Assembly: GCA_964551995.1 (NCBI GenBank)
Contig: CAZKFD010000013.1
Span: forward strand, 191,968-255,967
Source: DATKJS01 sp964551995
Lineage (GTDB): Bacteria > Acidobacteriota > Aminicenantia > Aminicenantales > Saccharicenantaceae
DNA length: 64,000 bases
Reading direction: 5' to 3'
The notes beneath the pieces are model-generated. The model had not been told where the DNA came from, did no database searches, and saw only the letters and a program-made list of their open reading frames with translations. The position numbers were made by a program, and so were the translations under genes. This document shows, piece after piece, positions 42,232-49,345 of this stretch (position 1 is the first letter of the stretch; each line of letters starts with the position of its first letter).

Positions 42232-43112
42232 GACTGTTCAAGGACGCTTTGGCCCGCCGGGGGATGTCCGTTCTCGCCGTTCTCCCGGGCCTCCTCGTCC
42301 TATTCATCGTCCTGGGCCTGTTCCTCAAGTCGAGGGCCGTCCTTGCGGTGCAGCCGCTGGCCCGGGTCTTGTTCGGCTCGTCCTGGCATCCTCTTCACGG
42401 CAGCTTCGGGCTCTTCCCCTTCATCATGGGGACGGTCTGGGTCACCGTGACGGCCCTCCTCCTGGCCGTTCCCGTTTCGATCCTCACGGCGATCTATCTT
42501 TCGGAGTTCGCCCCACGTTTCGTCCGGGAATTCGCACGCCCCATCGTCGACCTCCTGGCCGGCCTGCCGTCGGTCGTCTACGGCCTCTGGGGTGTCCTTC
42601 TCATCGTGCCGTTCGTCGGCCGCTGGCTCGCGCCCCTCTTCGGTGTCGCCTCGACGGGATACAGCGTTCTCGCGGGCGGAATGGTCCTGGCCGTCATGAT
42701 CTTTCCGACCATCATCCACGTTTCGCTGGAAGTCTTTGCCTCTATTCCCTTTTCGCTGCGCGAGGCGTCCTTCTCCCTGGGAGCGACCCGCTGGGAGACG
42801 GCCCGTTGCGTCGTCCTGAGAAAGGGAACGCCGGGGATCCTGGCGGCCTCGGTCCTCGGTTTCTCCCGGGCCTTCGGCGAAACCATGGCCGTCCTGATGG
42901 TGGCCGGGAACGTACCCGCGGCTCCGACCTCCCTGTTCGACCCCGGCTATCCGCTTCCGGCCCTCATCGCCAACAACTACGGCGAGATGATGTCCGTGCC
43001 CCTGTATGATTCAGCTCTGATGCTGGCTGCCCTGGTCCTGCTCGCGGTCGTGCTCTTTTTCAACGTCCTGGCCCGGAGGATCCTGATCCGGGTCGAACGG
43101 AGGGTCCGTTGA
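42228..43112 (+). CDS. pstC: Phosphate ABC transporter permease PstC
   Basis: 294 residues with six membrane helices. The IYLSEFAPRFVREFARP block, the LAGLPSVVYGLWGV motif and EASFSLGATRWETARCVVL, the cytoplasmic EAA loop that contacts PstB, are characteristic. ATG at 42228 overlaps the pstS stop. Confidence 0.93.
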   Translation: MRLFKDALARRGMSVLAVLPGLLVLFIVLGLFLKSRAVLAVQPLARVLFGSSWHPLHGSFGLFPFIMGTVWVTVTALLLAVPVSILTAIYLSEFAPRFVREFARPIVDLLAGLPSVVYGLWGVLLIVPFVGRWLAPLFGVASTGYSVLAGGMVLAVMIFPTIIHVSLEVFASIPFSLREASFSLGATRWETARCVVLRKGTPGILAASVLGFSRAFGETMAVLMVAGNVPAAPTSLFDPGYPLPALIANNYGEMMSVPLYDSALMLAALVLLAVVLFFNVLARRILIRVERRVR

Positions 43113-43987
43113 CGCCCCGCCGCTGCCGCGAAAACTTGGCCGCCAGAAAGAGAGTCGAGGCCTTTTTCAAATGCCTCATGGTCCTTTCCACGGCCCTCGT
43201 CATCGCCAGCCTTCTGCTCATCGTCGGGACGATCGTCTGGAAGGGGTTTCCCGCCCTGAGCCTGTCGATGATCACCCGGACGCCCCGGGGCGGTTTTTAC
43301 ATCGGCAAAGAGGGAGGGATCCTGAACGCCATTGTCGGCTCCCTGGACTTGGCCTTTGGGGCCACGGCCCTGGCTTTCCTCCTCAGCCTGCCGCTCGCCC
43401 TTTACCTCAATGTTTACCAGAGCCGCGGCTCGAAGACGGCCGCCGGGACGCGGTTCTTCCTCGACGTCCTCTGGGGAGTGCCGTCGATCGTCTACGGCGC
43501 CTTCGGCTTCCTGACCATGATGTTTTTCGGCCTCCGGGCCTCCCTTCTCGCCGGGATCCTGACGGTGGCCCTCATCGAGTTCCCCATCATGACCCGGGCC
43601 ATGGACGAGGTCGTGAGGCTCGTGCCCCGGGAGCTCCGGGAGGCCTCGGCCTCGCTCGGCGCCACGCGATTCGAGACAGCTGTCAGAGTGGTCATCCGCC
43701 AGTGCCTCCCCGGCCTCCTGACGGCCGTCCTGATGGCCTTCGGGCGGGGCATCGGCGACGCGGCCTCGGTCTTGTTCACGGCCGGATTCACGGACCGCGT
43801 CCCGGCGTCCCTGCTCGACCCGGCCGCCACCCTGCCGCTCGCGATCTTCTTCCAGCTGGGGACGCCCTTACCCGAAGTCCAGCAGCGGGCCTATGCCTCG
43901 GCCGTCGTCCTGACCCTCGTCATCCTCGCGGTGAGCGTCGGGGGGCGGATGATCATGCGGAGATTCACGCGCCATGTCGTCAAATGA
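43109..43987 (+). CDS. pstA: Phosphate ABC transporter permease PstA
   Basis: 292 residues with six membrane helices. It shows the same EAA loop (EASASLGATRFETAVRVVI) and the LWGVPSIVYGAFGF motif; GGILNAIVGSL and the C-terminal arrangement identify PstA. The start is TTG at 43109, overlapping the pstC stop as TTGA. Confidence 0.92.
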   Translation: MTPRRCRENLAARKRVEAFFKCLMVLSTALVIASLLLIVGTIVWKGFPALSLSMITRTPRGGFYIGKEGGILNAIVGSLDLAFGATALAFLLSLPLALYLNVYQSRGSKTAAGTRFFLDVLWGVPSIVYGAFGFLTMMFFGLRASLLAGILTVALIEFPIMTRAMDEVVRLVPRELREASASLGATRFETAVRVVIRQCLPGLLTAVLMAFGRGIGDAASVLFTAGFTDRVPASLLDPAATLPLAIFFQLGTPLPEVQQRAYASAVVLTLVILAVSVGGRMIMRRFTRHVVK

Positions 43988-44002
43988 TGAGCGGGGCCGC
44001 CG

Positions 44003-44764
44003 ATGAGCGAAAGCGCCCCGATCAGCGTCCGCGGGCTGAGCGTTTTCTACGGCGGCCTCCAGGTCCTGAAGGACGTCGACCTGGAGATTCCCGAGAAGAA
44101 GATCACGGTCGTCGTCGGGCCTTCGGGCTGCGGCAAAACGACGCTCCTCAAATCGCTGAACCGGCTGCTCGACGAGGCGGACGGGGTCCGGGTCGAAGGG
44201 GAGATTCTCGTCGACGGGGAGGACATCTATGCGCCGGGGGTCGAAGTGACCCGGATCCGGAAGAAGATGGGACTCCTGTCCCAGAGACCGCAGGTCCTGC
44301 CGATGTCGATCTACGATAATGTCGCTTACGGCCCGAGGATCCACGGCGAGCGCTCCCGCCCCGCCCTCGACCGGACCGTCGAGCACTTCCTGAAAGTCGC
44401 CGGGCTGTGGGCGGAGGTCAGCGACAGGCTTCACCATCCTGCCTCCGAGCTCTCCGTCGGCCAGCAGCAGAGGCTCTGCCTGGCCCGCGGCCTGGCCGTC
44501 GAGCCGGAGATCATCCTCGGAGACGAGCCGACCTCGGCCCTTGACCCCCAGTCCAGCCAGAACGTCGAACGGAGGCTGATGGAGCTCAAAAAGGACTATA
44601 CGGTCGTCGTCGTGACGCACATCCTTCGGCAGGCCCGCCGGATCGCCGATCACCTCGCCTTTCTCTTTCTCGGCGAGCTCGTCGAGCACGGCCCGGCCGG
44701 AGAGCTCTTCGCCGCTCCCAGGGACCCGCGGACCCGGGCCTACCTGACGGGGGAAATCAGCTGA
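44003..44764 (+). CDS. pstB: Phosphate ABC transporter ATPase PstB
   Basis: 253 residues. Walker A is GPSGCGKTT near residue 39. The signature motif is LSVGQQQR and not the usual LSGGQQQR, and Walker B reads IILGDEPTSALDP with Gly in place of the usual Met or Leu before Asp. Catalytic Glu and switch His (VVTH) are present. The changes are conservative enough for activity. No phoU follows. GAGCGGGGCCGCCG is a poor ribosome binding site. Confidence 0.92.
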   Translation: MSESAPISVRGLSVFYGGLQVLKDVDLEIPEKKITVVVGPSGCGKTTLLKSLNRLLDEADGVRVEGEILVDGEDIYAPGVEVTRIRKKMGLLSQRPQVLPMSIYDNVAYGPRIHGERSRPALDRTVEHFLKVAGLWAEVSDRLHHPASELSVGQQQRLCLARGLAVEPEIILGDEPTSALDPQSSQNVERRLMELKKDYTVVVVTHILRQARRIADHLAFLFLGELVEHGPAGELFAAPRDPRTRAYLTGEIS

Positions 44765-44938
44765 TCTTCTTGGCCCGCGGCTTCCGGTTGAGCTCCGGGG
44801 GTTCCGGGCCTGCCTTTCTGTCTTGAGAGTACGGGCCCGTCCGGGAGAATCCGGGCGGCGGGGGTTCTCGGCCGGGCATCGGGGCCGTTTTCTTCGGCCG
44901 TCGCCCCCCTGTGGGCTTGCCAAACGGCCAAATTCCAT

Positions 44939-44967
44939 TTGACAAAAAAGAACCCATGTTATATTTT
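44939..44967 (+). promoter_or_regulatory. Promoter of gdhA
   Basis: TTGACA (44939-44944), 17 bp, TATTTT (44962-44967). It sits in the AT-rich part of the 390-bp gap between pstB and gdhA; the rest of that gap, 44765-44938, has GC-rich short inverted repeats but no gene. Confidence 0.65.
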
Positions 44968-45041
44968 AGCGGATATTTCCATGCATTTTGACATAATGTC
45001 AGGGTGGCAGCAAACGGTTAGTTTCTGAGGAGAAAATCGAG

Positions 45042-45125
45042 AGCGACCGGGGTTCAAGAAGGCTTTCGATATCGGCATACATGATCGCAGCGACCGGGAG
45101 TGGTTTCAATATCGCCATATTGAAA
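45042..45125 (+). repeat. Tandem imperfect repeats and a palindrome in the gdhA leader
   Basis: AGCGACCGGG occurs at 45042 and 45089, and TTTCRATATCGSCATA occurs at 45064 and 45104. The second copy is part of a perfect palindrome, TTTCAATAT-CGCC-ATATTGAAA (45104-45125). It lies after the promoter and ends about 32 nt before the start codon, so it could be a regulator site or an mRNA hairpin. Confidence 0.6.
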
Positions 45126-45156
45126 TAAATCTTAAATCAAAGAAAGGAGAATGGAC

Positions 45157-46509
45157 TTGGCGGTAAAGGATGTTTCCACGAAAGTTTCCGCATTCATGCA
45201 GAAGATCATTGCCAAGAACCCCGGCGAAACGGAGTTCCACCAGGCAGTGAAGGAAGTTGCGGAATCTCTGATGCCTTTCCTAGAGGAAAACCCGAAGTAC
45301 CAGGAGGCGAAGATCCTGGAGAGGATCGCCGAACCGGAACGCGTGATCATGTTCCGCGTCCCCTGGATGGACGACAAAGGGGAGATCCAGGTCAACCGGG
45401 GCTACCGCATCCAGATGAACAGCGCGATCGGCCCCTACAAAGGCGGCCTCCGCTTCCACTCCACGGTGAACTTGGGCATCCTGAAGTTCCTCGCCTTCGA
45501 GCAGGTATTCAAGAACGCCCTGACGACGCTCCCCATGGGCGCCGGGAAGGGCGGGTCGGACTTCGATCCCAAGGGAAAGTCCGACAACGAGGTCATGAGG
45601 TTCTGCCAGAGCTTCATGACGGAACTCTACAGGCATATCGGCCCCAACACCGACGTTCCTGCGGGCGACATCGGGGTCGGTGGCCGGGAGATCGGATTCC
45701 TCTACGGCCAGTACAGAAAGATCCGCGACGAAGTGACGGGTGTCTTCACGGGCAAGGGCCTGACCTGGGGCGGTAGCCTGATCCGTCCGGAAGCGACCGG
45801 TTACGGGTGCGTGTATTTCGTCGATGAGATCCTGAAGCTCAAGGGCGATTCCATCAAGGGCAAGATCTGCGCCGTCTCCGGCTCGGGCAACGTCGCCCAG
45901 TACACCGTGGAGAAGATCAACCAGCTCGGCGGCAAGGTCGTCACCCTGTCGGATTCGAACGGTTACATCCACGATGCTGCCGGCGTCGATGCCAAGAAAC
46001 TGGCCTTCGTTCTTGAGCTGAAGAACGTCCGGCGCGGCCGCATCCAGGAATATGCGAAGAAATTCGGCGCCGAGTACGTCGCGGGCAAGCGCCCCTGGGG
46101 CGTGAAATGCGACGTCGCGTTCCCTTCGGCCGTGCAGAACGAGATCAGCGCCGAAGACGCCAAGACGCTGGTCAAGAACGGCTGCAAGGCCGTCGGGGAA
46201 GGGGCGAACATGCCCACGACCCTCGAAGGGACCGAGGTCTTTCTGAACGCCAAGATTCTCTTTGCCCCCGGCAAGGCGGCGAACGCCGGCGGTGTCGCGA
46301 CCTCGGGCCTGGAGATGTGTCAGAATTCCATGAGGCTCTCCTGGACCCGCGAGGAAGTCGACATGAGGCTGCACGGCATCATGAAGGCGATCCATGAGCA
46401 GTGCGTGAAGTACGGCAAGGAAGGCAACTGGGTGAACTACGTGAAGGGCGCCAATATCGGCGGCTTCATCAAGGTCGCCGACGCCATGCTCGAGCAGGGT
46501 CTGGTTTAA
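45157..46509 (+). CDS. gdhA: NADP-type glutamate dehydrogenase
   Basis: 450 residues, the hexameric small type. It forms glutamate from 2-oxoglutarate and ammonium. GPYKGGLRFHSTVN, the catalytic Lys in LPMGAGKGGSDFDPKGK, and the Rossmann motif SGSGNVAQYTVEKI near 240 are intact. TTG at 45157 is preferred because AAGGAG lies 7 nt upstream; the ATG at 45151 is only 1 nt from that site. NADP preference is inferred from family resemblance. Confidence 0.94.
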   Translation: MAVKDVSTKVSAFMQKIIAKNPGETEFHQAVKEVAESLMPFLEENPKYQEAKILERIAEPERVIMFRVPWMDDKGEIQVNRGYRIQMNSAIGPYKGGLRFHSTVNLGILKFLAFEQVFKNALTTLPMGAGKGGSDFDPKGKSDNEVMRFCQSFMTELYRHIGPNTDVPAGDIGVGGREIGFLYGQYRKIRDEVTGVFTGKGLTWGGSLIRPEATGYGCVYFVDEILKLKGDSIKGKICAVSGSGNVAQYTVEKINQLGGKVVTLSDSNGYIHDAAGVDAKKLAFVLELKNVRRGRIQEYAKKFGAEYVAGKRPWGVKCDVAFPSAVQNEISAEDAKTLVKNGCKAVGEGANMPTTLEGTEVFLNAKILFAPGKAANAGGVATSGLEMCQNSMRLSWTREEVDMRLHGIMKAIHEQCVKYGKEGNWVNYVKGANIGGFIKVADAMLEQGLV

Positions 46510-46531
46510 TCGAGCGTACGCCGTTTCGGGA

Positions 46532-46565
46532 AGGGTACCTGTCCGTGGGACAGGTACCCTTTTTT
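46532..46565 (+). terminator. Strong intrinsic terminator of gdhA
   Basis: AGGGTACCTGTCC and GGACAGGTACCCT form a perfect 13-bp stem with a 3-nt loop, followed by six T. It is the clearest Rho-independent terminator in the window. Confidence 0.93.
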
Positions 46566-46639
46566 ATTTCCGGGTTGATTCTTGGGATTGGCTCCTGCAC
46601 CGGTTCGGTCTGACCCGCGGCCGTGCGGGAAGCGGCCCC

Positions 46640-47032
46640 TCAGTACAGCGTCTCGCTGCCGACCGCGAGGGCGTATTCGCGGACGATCTGGCCGCCGAGA
46701 ACGTGCTGGATGAAGATCCGACGGATCTTTTCGGGCGCCAGGTCGATGTACTTGACAGGGGGCTGGTCCTTGAGCTCCACGGTGACCATCGGCTCCCGGT
46801 TGCAGAGCCCGGCGCAACCGGACGTCGCCACGATCACATCCTTGACCTCGCTCTTCTCTATCTCGTCAAGGAGCGCGTCCATGATTTCCCGGGCGCCGGC
46901 GGCGATCCCGCACGTCCCCATATGGACCGTGATCTTGGCTCGGCCTTCGCTCTCCCGGATGGTCGTCAGAGAGCGCGTCCGTTCCCGGATCTTCGCCAGG
47001 TCCTGGATGCGGAGCTTCTTCTTTTGGTCCAT
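46640..47032 (-). CDS. [2Fe-2S] thioredoxin-like ferredoxin protein (HndB-like)
   Basis: 130 residues. The central part, VHMGTCGIAAGAREIM then VATSGCAGLCNREPMV, contains the four-cysteine pattern of thioredoxin-fold [2Fe-2S] proteins such as the NuoE C-domain and HndB of NADP-reducing hydrogenases. A lone copy like this normally passes electrons to or from a NuoF-type flavoprotein. The window has such a protein (the HoxF-like subunit), whose own NuoE-like domain has lost its cysteines; see findings. Confidence 0.82.
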   Translation of the reverse strand: MDQKKKLRIQDLAKIRERTRSLTTIRESEGRAKITVHMGTCGIAAGAREIMDALLDEIEKSEVKDVIVATSGCAGLCNREPMVTVELKDQPPVKYIDLAPEKIRRIFIQHVLGGQIVREYALAVGSETLY

Positions 47033-47070
47033 CGACGTTCCTCTCCTCTTTTGTATAATGTAGCATAACC

Positions 47071-47092
47071 GTCAAGAGCGGAGCTTCTTGAC
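47071..47092. promoter_or_regulatory. Inverted repeat in a divergent promoter region
   Basis: GTCAAGA and TCTTGAC are perfect inverted arms around 8 nt. The right arm overlaps the -35 of the promoter at 47088-47116, and the site lies between two divergent genes, so it may bind a regulator for one or both. Confidence 0.45.
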
Positions 47093-47116
47093 AGCTCCGG
47101 AGGCCGGAGTTAGATT
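47088..47116 (+). promoter_or_regulatory. Promoter of the split TPP-enzyme genes
   Basis: TTGACA (47088-47093), 17 bp, TAGATT (47111-47116). Transcription would start near 47123, some 75 nt before the first gene. Confidence 0.7.
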
Positions 47117-47199
47117 CTTGGCCATGAAGCTTAGACTTGACGCCGGGTTTGCGGGCCCTTCCGCTGTCCGGGCGTGATCCCGTTCCGGGAGGTCTCAGG

Positions 47200-47742
47200 A
47201 TGACGCTGAGCGCGAGGTCCGTCCTCGAGGAGCTGAAGGCCTGCGGGGCGACATTCTGCGTCGGCTTGGCGGACACGGCGCTGAGCCCGCTCGCGGCCCT
47301 TCTCGAGAACGATCCGTCAGTGAGGTTCGTGCCCGTAACCCGGGAAGGGGAGGCGTTTGCCCTGGCGTCAGGATTGTGGGTCGGCGGGCAGAACCCGGTC
47401 ATCCTGGCCCAAAACACCGGCCTGCTCGAGAGCGGCGACGGCCTCAGGGGGACGGTCCAGCGGATGCGTGTCCCCGTCCTCTGTCTGATCACGTATCGGG
47501 GGTATTCGAGTCTGGCCGCCAAAGACGCCCCTGCGCCCTCCCGGCCACGCGTTCCGGATGACTTCAGCCGGCCCAGCCTGGACTCGGCGGCCCTCATCAC
47601 CGAGCCGACCCTAAGCGCCTGGGGCGTCCCCTTCGGCTTCCTGAAATCCAACGCCGATCTCCCTAAAATCCGGAAATTTTTCAGGCTCGCCCGGAGGGAA
47701 TCGCGGGCCGCGGCCCTTCTCGTGACGAAGAACATGACGTGA
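47200..47742 (+). CDS. Thiamine-diphosphate decarboxylase, alpha (PYR) subunit, sulfopyruvate/phosphonopyruvate type
   Basis: 180 residues. It corresponds to the N-terminal PYR domain of TPP-dependent decarboxylases: LKACGATFCVGLADTALSPL, VPVTREGEAFALASGLWVGG with the catalytic-region Glu, and LAQNTGLLESGDGLRG. This is the ComD arrangement. ATG at 47200 has GGAGG nine nt upstream. The following gene supplies the PP domain. Substrate could be sulfopyruvate, phosphonopyruvate or another 2-oxoacid; sequence alone does not settle it. Confidence 0.72.
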   Translation: MTLSARSVLEELKACGATFCVGLADTALSPLAALLENDPSVRFVPVTREGEAFALASGLWVGGQNPVILAQNTGLLESGDGLRGTVQRMRVPVLCLITYRGYSSLAAKDAPAPSRPRVPDDFSRPSLDSAALITEPTLSAWGVPFGFLKSNADLPKIRKFFRLARRESRAAALLVTKNMT

Positions 47743-47760
47743 GACGGTCGGACGGGCACG

Positions 47761-48393
47761 ATGCTCACCAAGGCTCAACTGCTCAAGCCCCTCGCGCGGC
47801 ACCGCGGCTCGGCCGTCGTCGTGACCTGCATGAGCGTGACCCGGCCCTGGGGGCGGTATTCGTCGAGCGAGCTGGATTTTGCCTCGGCCGACAGCGCGAT
47901 GGGCCATACGGCCGACTTCGCGCTCGGAATCGCCCTGGCCCAGCCCCGGCGCAAGGTCATTTGCCTGAACGGAGATGGGAGCATGCTGATGACGCTCGGC
48001 ACGCTGGCTACGGCGGTAGGAGCGCGGGCCGCGAACTTTGTCCTCTTCGTCATCCAAAACGAGACCTACGAGCTGACCGGAAACCAGCCGATCCCGGCCG
48101 CGGGGCGCATCGACTTTGCCCAGCTGGCGTGGGGCGCCGGATTTCCCCGGGTCCACTCTTTCGAGGATCGCGGTGAGTACGAAAAGCGGCTGCCGGACGT
48201 TCTCGCTGAAGAGGGCCCAGTGTTCGTCGCCGTCCGGGTGAAAAGGGGCTCGGAGGGTCCCATCAGCCGGAGCGGGAAGGAGTTCTCCCGTTATCTTCAG
48301 GTGTCCATCGCCGAATCCGCCCATCGTCTCAGGAAGGTCCTCGCCTCCTCGTCGCCCCGCCGTCGCGGCTCCCGGCCGGGCGGCCTCGAGTGA
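47761..48393 (+). CDS. Thiamine-diphosphate decarboxylase, beta (PP) subunit, sulfopyruvate/phosphonopyruvate type
   Basis: 210 residues. It carries the TPP and Mg2+-binding motif GDGSMLMTLGTLATA with the downstream Asn in VIQNETYELTGNQP, as in ComE. DSAMGHTADFALGIALAQP precedes it. The C-terminal 25 residues are basic and unconserved. It lies 18 bp after the alpha subunit, so the two form one enzyme. Confidence 0.75.
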   Translation: MLTKAQLLKPLARHRGSAVVVTCMSVTRPWGRYSSSELDFASADSAMGHTADFALGIALAQPRRKVICLNGDGSMLMTLGTLATAVGARAANFVLFVIQNETYELTGNQPIPAAGRIDFAQLAWGAGFPRVHSFEDRGEYEKRLPDVLAEEGPVFVAVRVKRGSEGPISRSGKEFSRYLQVSIAESAHRLRKVLASSSPRRRGSRPGGLE

Positions 48394-48474
48394 GATCCCC
48401 CGGCGGCCCGTTTTTTGCCGGAACATGTTGCCGCGCAAAGAGATAGGCTGGGGGGCCGCGTTCTCGATCAAGAG

Positions 48475-48504
48475 TTGACCCGTTTCGAGGTCTTGAGGTA
48501 TACT
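48475..48504 (+). promoter_or_regulatory. Promoter of the redox-signalling operon
   Basis: TTGACC (48475-48480), 18 bp, TATACT (48499-48504). The transcript would carry a leader of about 125 nt in which CGCCTC (48541-48546) can pair with either of two GAGGCG copies (48547-48552, 48568-48573). Confidence 0.6.
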
Positions 48505-48636
48505 AAAATGTTGTCGCGCATGATTTTTGAAAAATCCTATCGCCTCGAGGCGCGATTCGTTAAAACGAGAGGCGCACACTGTTCGCTGGAGGGGGCGGCC
48601 GTCTCCAGGCTGAGAATGGCAACGAAGTTGTGAACC

Positions 48637-49329
48637 ATGGCTGAAAAGACGACGTTTTTCATCCGCGTCTATTGCCCCGAGCTTCAGGCGATGATCGTCC
48701 CTGGGGAATGGACGGACTGCCCTTACTTCAGGGGCCAGAAACTGGACATGTCCAACACCGAGGACGCGATCAAGCAGGTCTTCCGCTGCCACGTGCAATG
48801 CGATTGCAAGGTCCAATATCAATATTACGAAGGGGGCCGGCTCGTCGAGAAAGTGGTGGAATCGGTCGAAGATCAGGAGAGCCTCCGCCGGATCCTTTCC
48901 CTGGCGGCGAAGCCGTCGGGCAAAAAAGACGGGTCCAAGAAAAAGATCCTGCTCATCGACGACGATCTCGATTTCCTGGAGATGCACTCGGCCGTACTGG
49001 AGAACCGCGGATACCAGGTGGCCACGGCCCGGAGCTCCAAAGAGGGCCTGGAAAAGCTGGACGCCGTCCGGCCGGACGTCATCGTCCTGGACGTCATGAT
49101 GGAACGGTTCGATTCCGGCTTCAGCGCCTGCAGGAAGATCAAAGAGGCGCACCCTGAAATCCGGGTTATCCTGCTCACTTCGATCGGGAGCCAGACCGGT
49201 CTCGAGTTCTCGTCCAACGACGACATCCTGAAAGAGACCCGCGCCGACGCCCTGCTCGACAAGCCGGTGAGCCCGAAGGTCTTCATCGAGGAGATTGAAA
49301 AGCAGGCTGGCTCGACGAAGAGCCGCTGA
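48637..49329 (+). CDS. Response regulator with an N-terminal cysteine-rich domain
   Basis: 230 residues. Residues 1-90 hold five cysteines (C13, C28, C51, C55, C57), the last three as CHVQCDC, which could bind a metal or iron-sulfur cluster. A receiver domain follows from about 102: KKILLIDDDLDFLEMH, phosphoacceptor Asp152 in VIVLDVMM, Thr in LLTS and Lys in LLDKP. There is no DNA-binding output. It is first in an operon with a histidine kinase 16 bp downstream, so it is probably that kinase's partner or a phosphate sink. Confidence 0.8.
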   Translation: MAEKTTFFIRVYCPELQAMIVPGEWTDCPYFRGQKLDMSNTEDAIKQVFRCHVQCDCKVQYQYYEGGRLVEKVVESVEDQESLRRILSLAAKPSGKKDGSKKKILLIDDDLDFLEMHSAVLENRGYQVATARSSKEGLEKLDAVRPDVIVLDVMMERFDSGFSACRKIKEAHPEIRVILLTSIGSQTGLEFSSNDDILKETRADALLDKPVSPKVFIEEIEKQAGSTKSR

Positions 49330-49345
49330 GGGCTTTCCGACTTCC

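Noticed and set aside
47124..47177. 17-codon leader peptide (MKLRLDAGF) before the TPP enzyme
   Set aside because: It begins at the expected transcription start but has no ribosome binding site, no run of a regulatory amino acid and no attenuator hairpin.
48415..48633. 72-codon frame before the Cys-rich regulator
   Set aside because: It spans the promoter and leader, has no ribosome binding site and no conserved features.
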